Positions 1 to 9,924 of a stretch of DNA of 48,777 nucleotides are shown in pieces. Both the position numbers and the translations under genes were made by a program. Source of the stretch: Gammaproteobacteria bacterium (GTDB lineage Bacteria; Pseudomonadota; Gammaproteobacteria; Magnimaribacterales; Magnimaribacteraceae); the NCBI GenBank assembly GCA_012965075.1, contig DTSY01000010.1, forward strand, positions 1 to 48,777. Reading direction: 5' to 3'. Every line of letters begins with the position of its first letter. Position 1 is the first letter of the stretch. The notes under the pieces are model-generated. The model was given only the letters and a program-made list of their open reading frames with translations. It had not been told where the DNA came from and did no database searches.

Positions 1-1568
1 AAAGCAACAATGTACTGACCAAACTCACCAAAAATACTTTTAGTAAAGGCTTTACCCGTTAAATCTGCAGATCTTAATAATGACTTTCCTTCAACAATAA
101 AGTCTCCTGGGTTTGTAATTTTTCCTTCTTCTACTGTTATAACGCCCGAGTACCTCTGATTAGTTTCTTTATCAGTGTAAGTTGTTTCTTCTGCAAATGA
201 ACGATTATGCATTAATGTGACACCTGAAGAAGTTAGAACTCCCTCAGTTATAGTAAGTTCTCCAGTGAACTCTATATTTTCATTTCTTTCGTAATAATAA
301 TTTCTTAAAGTAACCAAATCTTCAGTTGGCGATGCAGTAGATGTAGCTTCGCTAGTTCCTCCCGTTAATTCTTCATTTGGATAAAAATATCCTGTTGGAT
401 CTGCAATAACCAAGGTAGTTCCATTGATACTAGTGAGTGTGCCAGTAGCTCCAGAAGTGCTTCCAGTAACAGTTTCCGTTGCTGCATATGTTCCTTCTAC
501 ATTTTCTAATGTTAATGTCATTGAGGATGGAACATTTAGATAATCCATGGCACTTGCTTCAAATTCATTTTCAAATTTCTCATTCCATACTCCAGAAGCC
601 AATATGACAAGACCAGTCATTGAGCAAATTACAATGGTGTCAATAAAAGGCTCAAGAATTGAAACCATGCCCTCTTCTATGGGGTTCTCAGTTTTAGAAG
701 TTGCATGAGCTATTGGAGCAGATCCTTGGCCCGCTTCATTTGAATATAGTCCTCTATTTACCCCTCTAGTTAGGGCAACAGACACACTAGCTCCTAAAAA
801 CCCCCCTACTGCCGCTGCTGGAGAAAATATATGAACGAATATTAATTTTAAGGAAGGAATAATATTTTCGTAATTACCTATTATCACAGCTAGTGCCCCT
901 AGGATGTACCAAAAGGCCATAAAAGGGACTAATTTAGAAGCAATCTGTGCAATTCTCTTAATACCTCCTATTATTACCATCCACAGTAAAACTGCTAAAA
1001 CTACCCCTGTTAACCACTTAGGTATGTCAAAAGTATCGTTCATTACCAGAGCAATATTATTAATTTGAGGCATATTTCCAGTACCTATGCACATCATTAA
1101 AAGACATACTGAAAAAACAACTGCTAGCCACTTCATGTTTAAACCATTTTCTATATAGAACATAGGCCCCCCAGCAATAGAGCCATCAGGAAGCTTTACT
1201 CTATACTTGTGGGCCAAAGTAACTTCTACAAACTTAGTGGTCATACCAAGAAAAGCTGTTATCCACATCCAAAAAATTGCAGCGGGTCCACCCAGAAAAA
1301 TAGCTAAAGCAACACCGCCAATATTTCCCGTACCAATGGTTCCTGAAAGAGCCGTAGATAGAGCCTGGAAAGGAGTTGTTTCACCCTCTGTACCTGGTTT
1401 TACATATTTCCCGGACAAAATCCTCCAACCATGGGCAAAATACTTGATTTGAGGAAAACCTAGATAGATCGTAAAGAAAATACCAGATCCTATTAAGAAA
1501 GCCGGAAACCAGTAATGATCTACTAAATAATATGTAAGAAATTCAAGAACTTGCGTGAATGTATTCAT
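1..1568 (-). CDS. Sodium:alanine/glycine symporter (AGCS family), C-terminus truncated by window edge
   Basis: Minus-strand frame open from ATG at 1568 to the window edge (absent from ORF track because it runs off the end). Reads ...FLGMTTKFVEVTLAHKYRVKLPDGSIAGGPMFYIEN... and ...EEGMVSILEPFIDTIVICSMTGLVILASGVW..., typical AGCS motifs. Confidence 0.9.
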   Translation of the reverse strand, partial: MNTFTQVLEFLTYYLVDHYWFPAFLIGSGIFFTIYLGFPQIKYFAHGWRILSGKYVKPGTEGETTPFQALSTALSGTIGTGNIGGVALAIFLGGPAAIFWMWITAFLGMTTKFVEVTLAHKYRVKLPDGSIAGGPMFYIENGLNMKWLAVVFSVCLLMMCIGTGNMPQINNIALVMNDTFDIPKWLTGVVLAVLLWMVIIGGIKRIAQIASKLVPFMAFWYILGALAVIIGNYENIIPSLKLIFVHIFSPAAAVGGFLGASVSVALTRGVNRGLYSNEAGQGSAPIAHATSKTENPIEEGMVSILEPFIDTIVICSMTGLVILASGVWNEKFENEFEASAMDYLNVPSSMTLTLENVEGTYAATETVTGSTSGATGTLTSINGTTLVIADPTGYFYPNEELTGGTSEATSTASPTEDLVTLRNYYYERNENIEFTGELTITEGVLTSSGVTLMHNRSFAEETTYTDKETNQRYSGVITVEEGKITNPGDFIVEGKSLLRSADLTGKAFTKSIFGEFGQYIVA

Positions 1569-1571
1569 TAC

Positions 1572-1790
1572 TTATATGAGATGCTTCTCTAGTTCAGTGT
1601 ATCCACCTATGTACTGATCATCTTGAGTAATTTGAGGAAAAGTTCTTGCTTCGGGAAATTTACTCATTAAGTCCTCTCTAGAAAAATCAACATCTAACAT
1701 ATATTTCTTATATTCAAGTTCTTTAATTTGACACAGCTTCTCAGCTTTTTCACAAAAAATACAATTAGGTTTGGACCAAATTTCTATCAT
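1572..1790 (-). CDS. Glutaredoxin-like protein (start trimmed from ORF-track 1916 to ATG at 1790)
   Basis: MIEIWSKPNCIFCEKAEKL...FPQITQDDQYIGGYTELEKHL: CxxC glutaredoxin with the TFPQI...GGYTEL signature; upstream extension overlaps the divergent gene. Confidence 0.85.
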   Translation of the reverse strand: MIEIWSKPNCIFCEKAEKLCQIKELEYKKYMLDVDFSREDLMSKFPEARTFPQITQDDQYIGGYTELEKHLI

Positions 1791-1809
1791 TTTTAAATCT
1801 TTATATTTG

Positions 1810-1824
1810 TTACAATCGTTGTAA
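1810..1824. promoter_or_regulatory. Perfect 15-bp palindrome TTACAA-TCG-TTGTAA in a 46-bp divergent intergenic region (candidate operator)
   Basis: Direct reading; located between divergent starts at 1790 (-) and 1837 (+). Confidence 0.4.
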
Positions 1825-1836
1825 AAGGATTTTCTT

Positions 1837-2529
1837 ATGATACTTGAAGGGTTTAAATTTACTAATAGTTTATTTTTAGATAATTTTACTAAATTCTTTA
1901 TAGTTATATTTCCCATATATGTAATTCAATTTTTGGTGTACTTAGCTTTTGGTTCTGTACCTGGAAATGAGTTTGGGACGTCATCTTCCTCTACGAATAT
2001 TGCCCAGCAATTTTTATCTAATTTACTTACCTTATACTCTTATGCTTTAGCAATCTTGTTGATTGACGACATCTTTAAGGAAAAAAGTAGATCTGTATCA
2101 AATTATTTCTACCAGGCTCTTTATTTTTTCCCTAAGATTATTGGGATAGGTTTGATAACTGGGATTCTAGTTGTATTTGGTTTACTTCTTTTTATTCTTC
2201 CAGGCTTGTATATTTCAGCTAGATTGATGTTTGCCCCTTATATTGGATTAATGGAAAACAGACCTATTTTGGATTCAGTTAAAAAAGCTTATGAGATTAC
2301 AGAAGGCAAAGGATGGAAGCTTATTGGATACGTTGTAGCTGTAATTTTTCCTATTATTATCATTTTGATTACTATCCTTACTGGGTTCGCTGTCTTTCTT
2401 ATTCCAGAAAATATTAATGCTTATATGGCTATTGCATATTTATTCTCCTTCTTGTCTTTCATATACTTATCCATATATATCTATCGTTTACTTATTGATC
2501 TTAATAAAACTGAAGATGAATCTATCTAA
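1837..2529 (+). CDS. Multipass inner-membrane protein, YciC/UPF0259-like
   Basis: 230 aa, several hydrophobic helices, motif ARLMFAPYIGLMENRPILDSVKKAYEITEGKGWKL resembling the YciC family; SD aaagga before ATG. Confidence 0.6.
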   Translation: MILEGFKFTNSLFLDNFTKFFIVIFPIYVIQFLVYLAFGSVPGNEFGTSSSSTNIAQQFLSNLLTLYSYALAILLIDDIFKEKSRSVSNYFYQALYFFPKIIGIGLITGILVVFGLLLFILPGLYISARLMFAPYIGLMENRPILDSVKKAYEITEGKGWKLIGYVVAVIFPIIIILITILTGFAVFLIPENINAYMAIAYLFSFLSFIYLSIYIYRLLIDLNKTEDESI

Positions 2530-3370
2530 ATCCAATAGTGGTCATTATTTCTACACAAAAGGGGAAGGTGAACCATTACTTTTTTTACATGGGTTTCCAG
2601 ATTGCGCAGAAAATTTTCAACATCAATTAAATTTCTTTGCTGAAAAAGGCTATCAAGTAATTGCTCCTTTCCTTCCTGGATACCATCCAGAAGATCAAGA
2701 TCTAGATACCTATCAGTCTTTGCGTATAGCTGAAGAAATGATTACATTTACTAAGTCCATTACAGATCAAAAAATTAATTTATTTGGTCATGATTGGGGT
2801 GCCAGCATAGCCTATGGAATGGCTGGGTTAGAACCTGATCTTATTAACAAAATGATCACCGTTTCTGTTCCTCACGGTATTAGTGTGGGAGCTTCTTTTC
2901 TTTCTGATGGTGATCAACAAAGGAAATCTTGGTACATGTTCTTCTTTCAGCTCCCTATTGCTGATTTGGCAGTACCAACTAATAACTTTAATTTTATTAA
3001 CCGTTTATGGATGGATTGGTCACCTAATTGGCCAGAATATAAATCTTATGCAGATAAAACAATTGAGGTTCTTTCTAAAGGCAATGTTCTTTCTAAAGCA
3101 TTAGCTTATTACAGATGTACCTTTCAAGAATCCTTACAAACTGAAAGGATAAATTCTCTAACAGGTGATCTTAGTGCCCAAACTATAAAAGTTCCCTCAC
3201 TGTATCTTCATGGAGAAAATGATGGCTGTATAGGGGCAAACCTATCAGAAGGTATGGAAAACTTTTTTGATGATCTGGAAATTAAAATTCTGCCTAAATG
3301 TGGCCATTTTCTTCACTTAGAAAAATCCGAAGAAGTAAATAATATTATTTTAGATTTTCTATCTGGCTAG
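2516..3370 (+). CDS. Alpha/beta hydrolase (epoxide hydrolase/haloalkane dehalogenase-like); start trimmed to ATG 2516
   Basis: LLFLHGFPD, FGHDWGASIAYGMA nucleophile elbow, C-terminal KCGHFLHLE; starts overlapping the upstream gene. Confidence 0.85.
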   Translation: MNLSKSNSGHYFYTKGEGEPLLFLHGFPDCAENFQHQLNFFAEKGYQVIAPFLPGYHPEDQDLDTYQSLRIAEEMITFTKSITDQKINLFGHDWGASIAYGMAGLEPDLINKMITVSVPHGISVGASFLSDGDQQRKSWYMFFFQLPIADLAVPTNNFNFINRLWMDWSPNWPEYKSYADKTIEVLSKGNVLSKALAYYRCTFQESLQTERINSLTGDLSAQTIKVPSLYLHGENDGCIGANLSEGMENFFDDLEIKILPKCGHFLHLEKSEEVNNIILDFLSG

Positions 3371-4351
3371 TCCCACAGATTCTATCCAATCAACCAATAG
3401 TGACTGTAGCTGGTAATCAGCCCGTAAATTTGTATCAGAATTGAATAAATTCCAACAAGAGTTAGTCTTTTCAAGGAGGTAAAAGAAATTATCACTTTCA
3501 AAGTGTTGAGATAAGTAACTGCTTATAGAATCTGAATCCTGAAAGGTTAAATTCTGCCCTGGCAAGAACCTATGCCTTAAACAATCCATTAACAAATCAG
3601 ACATCCATTCCAATCTCAATAGCATAGTCATAGGATCCTTAGGCCACTGCTCTGAAACTTCCAGTAAATTATTACCTGTTTTAATAAGTTCCGAAATATC
3701 TTTTATGAAGTCCAACCTTAAGTCGTCTATTTCAAAATTTACCATTTCAGCAGCAACAAAAGGTTTTCCTTTAGATAATAACAATGCAGTTTCAATTTTA
3801 GATTTATGATCAGTTTGGAGATTTAACCAGGTTTTTATTTGCTCATTATCAGGTTGATTCATATTTACTTTAATAGCCCTACTTTTAATGGTTAAAGGCA
3901 ATGTCTGATATCGATGACTAATCAATAAGAAAATTGAATTTTCTGGTGGTTCTTCCAAGTTTTTTAAAAAAGAATCAGAAGCTTCTCTAGACATCTTTTC
4001 AAGTGGGTTAATAATAAACACTTTATTGGACCCTAAAAAAGATGATTCGTATAAAGGTTCTTGTAATTTTCTAATCTGGTTTATAGATATTTGCTTCTTG
4101 TCTTCTTCTGGTTTTATCAAGTAGAAGTCAGGATGGTTAAATTGATCAAATAAACGACAAGATTGGCATTGATTGCAGGCTTCAGCACCAGGTAAAGAGT
4201 TACAAAGAAACCCTTTTGCAATCTCTAAGGTAAATACAGTCTTTCCTATTCCTTCTACCCCTTCAAATATATAAGCATGGTGGTTCAAAGGGTTTTTAAA
4301 AACCCTTTTTTCTTTTTCAAACCAAGGGACTGATACAGTTGAATTATTCAC
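3359..4351 (-). CDS. holB: DNA polymerase III delta' subunit
   Basis: HAYIFEGVEGIGKTVFTLEIAKGFLC...CNQCQSC zinc motif, LEEPPENSIFLLIS, TIKSRA; next to tmk. Confidence 0.92.
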   Translation of the reverse strand: MNNSTVSVPWFEKEKRVFKNPLNHHAYIFEGVEGIGKTVFTLEIAKGFLCNSLPGAEACNQCQSCRLFDQFNHPDFYLIKPEEDKKQISINQIRKLQEPLYESSFLGSNKVFIINPLEKMSREASDSFLKNLEEPPENSIFLLISHRYQTLPLTIKSRAIKVNMNQPDNEQIKTWLNLQTDHKSKIETALLLSKGKPFVAAEMVNFEIDDLRLDFIKDISELIKTGNNLLEVSEQWPKDPMTMLLRLEWMSDLLMDCLRHRFLPGQNLTFQDSDSISSYLSQHFESDNFFYLLEKTNSCWNLFNSDTNLRADYQLQSLLVDWIESVGLAR

Positions 4352-4961
4352 TAAAGAGCTTTTCTATCGCTTGTTTTACATTATTAAGCATAGATTCAAT
4401 TTTTTTTGAGCTATCTATTATTTTGATTCGATTACTATTGTTTTTAGCTAGATCTAAATAAGTATTACGTATTCTTTTATGAAACTCTAATTCTTCTTTT
4501 TCAAACCTATCTAACTCCCCTCTTGCTTTTACTCTTGAAAGGGATATCTCAACAGGCAAGTCAAATAGTAAAGTTAAATCGGGTTGAGGTAGATTTAAAT
4601 AGTCTGTTAAAGAAATAATTAATTTTTTGTCTAGCTGCCTACCTCCTCCTTGATAAGCAATACTTGAATCCATGAATCTATCAGATACCACCCAATTACC
4701 CTTTTCTAGGTTGGGTAAAATTATTTTCTCTACATGATCTTTTCGATCAGATAACATCAGCATTAACTCTACTTCAGGAGATATTTCTGTGTCCGGATCT
4801 AAGAGTATTGCACGTAGCTCTTTTCCAATTGAACTCCCTCCAGGTTCTCTGGTAACGATATAACTGATATTCTTTTTATCTAAAAGATCAGTAATGCTTT
4901 TTAAGGAAGAAGTTTTTCCAGAACCTTCTATTCCTTCTAGAGTAATAAACTTAGCTTTCAT
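4344..4961 (-). CDS. tmk: Thymidylate kinase
   Basis: FITLEGIEGSGKTSS, TREPGGSSIGKELR, SDRFMDSSIAYQGGGR. Confidence 0.95.
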   Translation of the reverse strand: MKAKFITLEGIEGSGKTSSLKSITDLLDKKNISYIVTREPGGSSIGKELRAILLDPDTEISPEVELMLMLSDRKDHVEKIILPNLEKGNWVVSDRFMDSSIAYQGGGRQLDKKLIISLTDYLNLPQPDLTLLFDLPVEISLSRVKARGELDRFEKEELEFHKRIRNTYLDLAKNNSNRIKIIDSSKKIESMLNNVKQAIEKLFSE

Positions 4962-5944
4962 TATTTGTTAAGTTGGAATCGTTGAACTGCCTGATTATGT
5001 TCTTCTAGAGTATCAGAAAAGTAGTGAGTACCATCCCCTTTAGAAACAAAGAAAAGTGAATTTCCTTCTTCAGGGTTTAAGGCAGCTTGAATTGAACTTT
5101 CACTTACTAAGCCAATAGGTCCAGGAGGCAATCCTTTAATGTGATAAGTGTTATAAGGATGCTTCATTTTGATATGAGAACTTTTTATATCTCCATCATA
5201 CTCATCCCCTAAAGCAAAAATTATTGTAGGATCAGATTGAAGTTTCATTCTAAGTTTTAATCTTCTTACAAAAACACCAGCTATTTGTTTCTTTTCAGTG
5301 CCCTCTTTTTCAATTATAGAAGCTAGTATTAAAGCTTCGTAGGAATTTTTAAAAGGTAAGTTAATATTTCTTTGGCTCCATAGTTGGTTTAATATTTTTT
5401 GATGTTTTAAATTAGATCTTTTTAAAATATCAAGGTAAGAATCACCTTTTATATAGTTGTAAGTATCTGGATGAAACAACCCTTCTAACGAATTTATCTC
5501 CAAACCTAAATCAGATCTTATCTTATTTTTATCATCAAAATTTTCATCTTTCTTTAAAACAGTATTGTTTTTAAATAAATCTATAAGTTCATTAATTGTT
5601 GAGCCTTCTCTCAACCTTATTTGATGATAGTAAACAGACCCTTCAGAAACTTTCTGAATTAATTGAAGTGCATTATTGGTTTTAGAAATTAAATATTCTC
5701 CAGCTTTAATATCATCTGATCTTTTAAAAACTTTCACATATCCTTTTAAAATTAAAGGTCTATTAACTAACCCTTGTTCGCTTAATCTATCAATTAATTG
5801 GTTAAGACCATACCCCTTCTCTATTTCAATCATAGTTGTTTCATTTATTGGAAGCGGTCTGTACAGAGTAAAAATTAGCAATCCTATCAGTGATACTAAA
5901 ATCACAAGGATTACCTTGTTTACTAACGATAGAGAAAATGACAC
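4961..5944 (-). CDS. mltG: Endolytic murein transglycosylase MltG (YceG)
   Basis: ASIIEKEG, LQSDPTIIFALG, HPYNTYHIKGLPPGPI, FVSKGDGTHYFSDTLEEHNQAV. Confidence 0.94.
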   Translation of the reverse strand: MSFSLSLVNKVILVILVSLIGLLIFTLYRPLPINETTMIEIEKGYGLNQLIDRLSEQGLVNRPLILKGYVKVFKRSDDIKAGEYLISKTNNALQLIQKVSEGSVYYHQIRLREGSTINELIDLFKNNTVLKKDENFDDKNKIRSDLGLEINSLEGLFHPDTYNYIKGDSYLDILKRSNLKHQKILNQLWSQRNINLPFKNSYEALILASIIEKEGTEKKQIAGVFVRRLKLRMKLQSDPTIIFALGDEYDGDIKSSHIKMKHPYNTYHIKGLPPGPIGLVSESSIQAALNPEEGNSLFFVSKGDGTHYFSDTLEEHNQAVQRFQLNK

Positions 5945-5948
5945 TGAG

Positions 5949-7190
5949 TTATTTTAACTCAGAGAAGACTAGAGTCGCGTTGGTTCCTCCAAATCCAAAA
6001 GAATTAGAGATACTTTTAGAAATTGGTATTTCTGTGGCATTGTTAGCAGAATAATTTAAATCACAACCAGCACTTGGATTATCTAAATTAATTGTCGGCG
6101 GCACCACATTGTCTCTGATTGCAAGGATGCTGTAGATCGCTTCTACTGCCCCAGCAGCCCCTAAAAGATGACCAGTCATAGATTTAGTAGAGCTAACCAC
6201 AAACTTTAAAGGATCCTCACCAAAGACTTTCTTAATAGCTGAGGTCTCTGCCTGATCACCCACAAGAGTTGACGTACCGTGGGCATTGATATACTGAACA
6301 TCGTTAGAATTAATCTTGGCGTCTTTTAAAGCATTCTGCATAGCCAATACAGCTCCTTCAGCACTTTCAGGAGGAGAAGTCATATGATAAGCGTCTGCGC
6401 TCATACCAAAACCTATTATTTCTGCATAAATTTTTGCTCCTCTTGATTTTGCATGTTCAAGCTCTTCGAGCATTAAACAACCCGCTCCTTCTCCTATAAC
6501 AAAACCATCTCTGTCTTTGTCCCAAGGCCTGGATGCTTTTTGCGGGCAATCATTTCTAGTTGATAAAGCTTTAGCAGCATTGAAGCCGGAAACTGAAAGA
6601 GGTGTTATTCCCATCTCTGCGCCTCCAGTCAACATCATTTCCGCGTCACCATGAACTATGCTTCTAAAAGAATAGCCTATGGAGTGGCTCCCGCTAGAGC
6701 AAGCACTTGCTATTGAAATATTTGGGCCTTTAAAGCCAAATTTTATGGACACGTATCCAGAAACCATATTAATAATGGAACCTGGAACAAAGAAAGGTGA
6801 TATTTTTTTAGTACCTGATTTAGCTAAAATATTAGCAAAGTTTTCTATAGTTCCGAGTCCTCCAACTGCAGAGCCAATAGAAACTCCTATTCTTTCTAAA
6901 TTAACCTTATTTTTATCTAAACCTGAATCCAGTACACACTCTTGAGAAGCAGCTACCCCATATTGTATGAACTTGTCTAAACGCCTTATTTCTTTCTTTT
7001 CAAGATATTTTTCAGCTTCAAAAGATGGCAGGCTCGCTGCAAATTTTGTGTCAAAATCTGTTACATCAAAGTAAGTAATTGGTTTAACAGGGTTCATTCC
7101 TGAAAGTAGATTCTTCCATGAACCCTCTACCTCATTACCTACAGGCGATAAAAGACCTAGTCCAGTAATGACTACCCTTCTTGAAGACAT
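5949..7190 (-). CDS. fabF: Beta-ketoacyl-ACP synthase II
   Basis: RRVVITGLGLLSPVGN, IASACSSGSH active-site Cys, NAHGTST, TGHLLGAAGAVE. Confidence 0.96.
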   Translation of the reverse strand: MSSRRVVITGLGLLSPVGNEVEGSWKNLLSGMNPVKPITYFDVTDFDTKFAASLPSFEAEKYLEKKEIRRLDKFIQYGVAASQECVLDSGLDKNKVNLERIGVSIGSAVGGLGTIENFANILAKSGTKKISPFFVPGSIINMVSGYVSIKFGFKGPNISIASACSSGSHSIGYSFRSIVHGDAEMMLTGGAEMGITPLSVSGFNAAKALSTRNDCPQKASRPWDKDRDGFVIGEGAGCLMLEELEHAKSRGAKIYAEIIGFGMSADAYHMTSPPESAEGAVLAMQNALKDAKINSNDVQYINAHGTSTLVGDQAETSAIKKVFGEDPLKFVVSSTKSMTGHLLGAAGAVEAIYSILAIRDNVVPPTINLDNPSAGCDLNYSANNATEIPISKSISNSFGFGGTNATLVFSELK

Positions 7191-7219
7191 TTTAATGGTT
7201 ACCTAGTAGCTCTAGGTTG

Positions 7220-7450
7220 TTAAGAATTACTATTTATATAATCAACAGCGTTTTGTACTGTCGCTATTCCTTCAGCCTCTTCATCAGGAATTTCAATTTC
7301 AAATTCTTCTTCGAAAGCCATAACTAATTCAACTGTATCTAGGGAATCAGCTCCTAAATCATCTATGAAAGATGCTTTTAATTTAGCTTCTTCTTGTGAT
7401 ACTCCTAATTGTTCACAAACTATTTTCTGTACTCTTTCTTCAACACTCAT
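7220..7450 (-). CDS. acpP: Acyl carrier protein
   Basis: 76 aa, [37 protein letters not shown] phosphopantetheine site. Confidence 0.97.
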   Translation of the reverse strand: MSVEERVQKIVCEQLGVSQEEAKLKASFIDDLGADSLDTVELVMAFEEEFEIEIPDEEAEGIATVQNAVDYINSNS

Positions 7451-7561
7451 AAAACTCTCCTGTTTAGAAAACCTAGCCTTTAATTTTGACGCGCATGTTA
7501 CCCAAGTTTAGGAATTTTTGCATTATTTATTGACAATATCATTGTAGATTACCAATTCCAC

Positions 7562-8284
7562 TTACATGTAAAGACCACCATTAATATGGATGGTTTGACC
7601 TGTAATATATGAAGCTTCATCTGAAATAAGAAAATCTACCAATTGAGATATCTCTTCAGGTTTTCCAAATCTAGATAAGGGAATTTGTGAAAGTATTTCT
7701 TCCTTGACCTTTTCACTAATAACCTTAGTCATATCTGTTTGGATGTACCCAGGAGCTATTGCATTGACAGTTATTCCCCTGCTACCTACTTCTTTTGCAA
7801 GTGATTTTGAAAAAGCTTCTATTCCTGCTTTCGCTGCAGCATAATTTGCTTGTCCTCTATTTCCTGTAGAGGCAGAAGTGCTAGTAATATTAAGTATTCG
7901 ACCCCAACGCTTTTTCAGCATAAATTTAAGAACTGTTTTGGAAATCTTAAAAGCTCCATTTAAATTTATATTTAATACGTCCATCCACTCTTCTTCAGTC
8001 ATTCTTAAAACAATATTATCTCTTGTAATTCCAGCATTATTTACTAGCACAGCAATGTCAGGATGCTCTTGTGTTAACAAATAGTTAAAAGACTCAACTG
8101 ATTTTTTATCATTTAAATTCAGCTGAAGACCATGAATCCCATTCTCTCTAAGGTTTGAAACGCCTTCGTTCGTAGTTGAGGTCCCAAGAACCTCATATCC
8201 TTTTTCTTTTGACTTAAGCGCTATATCTTTTCCAATACCCCTTGATGCACCGGTAATTAGTATCTTTTTAGACTCTTTCTGCAT
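7562..8284 (-). CDS. fabG: 3-oxoacyl-ACP reductase
   Basis: ILITGASRGIG, NNAGITRDN, YAAAKAG, between fabD and acpP. Confidence 0.95.
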   Translation of the reverse strand: MQKESKKILITGASRGIGKDIALKSKEKGYEVLGTSTTNEGVSNLRENGIHGLQLNLNDKKSVESFNYLLTQEHPDIAVLVNNAGITRDNIVLRMTEEEWMDVLNINLNGAFKISKTVLKFMLKKRWGRILNITSTSASTGNRGQANYAAAKAGIEAFSKSLAKEVGSRGITVNAIAPGYIQTDMTKVISEKVKEEILSQIPLSRFGKPEEISQLVDFLISDEASYITGQTIHINGGLYM

Positions 8285-9215
8285 TGGACAAATTTAAGTA
8301 ATTATCAAAACTATCTAAGTCTATAGTTTTTGTTTCAGAAGAAATTCTTTTAATTAAACCACATAAAACTTTACTTGGACCACATTCTATAATTGTAGTC
8401 ACTTTCATTTCAGTCATTAATTTAATGGTATCTAACCATCTTACTGGGTTGTAGATCTGTTCGATTAATTTAGTTTTTATTCTCTCAGGGTTAGTTTCTG
8501 AAAGTGAGTCAACGTTGTGGATTACAGGTATTTTTGGTTCACTAAATTTAACTTTATCTAAAGAATTGGAGAATTTATCAGCTGCTTCCTTCATTAACAT
8601 ACAGTGGGCTGGCACACTCATGGGTAAGGGAATAGCCCTCTTAGCTCCCAAAGATTTACATTCTTGAATAGCTTTATTAATTCCTTCTTTTGTTCCAGAT
8701 ATTACAATTTGATTATAAGAATTTATATTTGCTGCACTGACTAAATAATCTGGACTTTGGCTAATTGTTGAACAAATTTCGTTTATATTTTTTTCTTCTA
8801 AACCAATAATTGCTGCAATCCCTCCTTCTCCCATGGGCACAGCTGCTTGCATTAACCTTGATCTTTCTATAACTAAGTTCAAAGCATCCTCAAAAGATAA
8901 AACATCAGCTGCAACTAATGCTGCGTATTCCCCTAAAGAGTGTCCAGCTAAACAAATAGGTTTTTCAACTAAACTAGAAATTTGGTTCCATAGAGCTACG
9001 TTTGAGGTCAGCATCAAGGGTTGAGTTATTTCTGTTTTAGATAAATCCTCTTTGCTTCCACGCTTTAAGAGTCTAATTAAATCTGTACCCAATAAATCAG
9101 AAGATTTATTAAACGTTGATTTAAATAGAGGTAAATTATCAATATATTGAACCAACATCCCAGGGTACTGAGAGCCTTGTCCAGGAAAGACAATAGAGAA
9201 ATTATTTAATGACAT
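8268..9215 (-). CDS. fabD: Malonyl-CoA:ACP transacylase (start likely ATG 9215; ORF-track start 9248 overlaps rpmF)
   Basis: MSLNNFSIVFPGQGSQYPGM, AGHSLGEYAAL. Confidence 0.94.
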   Translation of the reverse strand: MSLNNFSIVFPGQGSQYPGMLVQYIDNLPLFKSTFNKSSDLLGTDLIRLLKRGSKEDLSKTEITQPLMLTSNVALWNQISSLVEKPICLAGHSLGEYAALVAADVLSFEDALNLVIERSRLMQAAVPMGEGGIAAIIGLEEKNINEICSTISQSPDYLVSAANINSYNQIVISGTKEGINKAIQECKSLGAKRAIPLPMSVPAHCMLMKEAADKFSNSLDKVKFSEPKIPVIHNVDSLSETNPERIKTKLIEQIYNPVRWLDTIKLMTEMKVTTIIECGPSKVLCGLIKRISSETKTIDLDSFDNYLNLSNAERV

Positions 9216-9225
9216 CAGAGGAAGG

Positions 9226-9423
9226 TTATTCTTCTGGAGGTTCTTCATCCTTGTTTATTTCAATGACTTTTTTTCCTTTATAGAAACCATCTGAAGTCAT
9301 GTGATGACGAAGATGCTTTTCACCCGTTACGACGTCAGTAGAAAGAGAAACTTTTTTTAAAGCATCATGAGATCTTCGTTGACCTCTCCTTGATCTGGAA
9401 ACTTTACTTTTTTGTACTGCCAT
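9226..9423 (-). CDS. rpmF: 50S ribosomal protein L32
   Basis: [22 protein letters not shown]; next to yceD. Confidence 0.96.
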   Translation of the reverse strand: MAVQKSKVSRSRRGQRRSHDALKKVSLSTDVVTGEKHLRHHMTSDGFYKGKKVIEINKDEEPPEE

Positions 9424-9453
9424 AAACTGCTCCGGTCGAGAATTTTAAATAAA

Positions 9454-9924
9454 TTACTTAATTAAGTCTCTAATTTTTTTAAAGGGTTGTATTTTTTCTA
9501 AATCTTCATTGTTTAAATCATCGTTATTATCTGGTCCACAACAATTAACTGTTGAAGGGAAATTTAAATGTATTTCTTCAGCAATCAGAACATCAATATC
9601 AAAGTTATCTAAATCCTGATAATGGACTTCAAGCGGTCCTTTTTTATCTAAATTTTCGTACCTGTTGTCTTTTATCCCTACTTTAATGTCTAAGTTCAGA
9701 TCTGTATCCATATGTTTAAAACATCTTAGGCATTCACTTTCGAAACTAACCGAAATAAATCCGTTTGCTAAAAAAACCTCTTTTGACAATCTTTCTATTT
9801 CTATACTTACTTTTATATCCTCTTTTATTTCACCTAATTGATCTAAATTATTTAGGCTTTTTAGCCTTTTCTTAATTTTTACGGGAAAACTCCCCTCATT
9901 AAGATTTAAGAAATTATGTTCCAT
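9454..9924 (-). CDS. yceD: YceD / DUF177 family protein
   Basis: Position upstream of rpmF; CLRCF motif and acidic C-terminal half typical of DUF177. Confidence 0.8.
   Translation of the reverse strand: MEHNFLNLNEGSFPVKIKKRLKSLNNLDQLGEIKEDIKVSIEIERLSKEVFLANGFISVSFESECLRCFKHMDTDLNLDIKVGIKDNRYENLDKKGPLEVHYQDLDNFDIDVLIAEEIHLNFPSTVNCCGPDNNDDLNNEDLEKIQPFKKIRDLIK

Noticed and set aside
1207-1452. 81-aa plus-strand ORF
   Set aside because: Antisense to the AGCS symporter, whose reading frame has clear family motifs.
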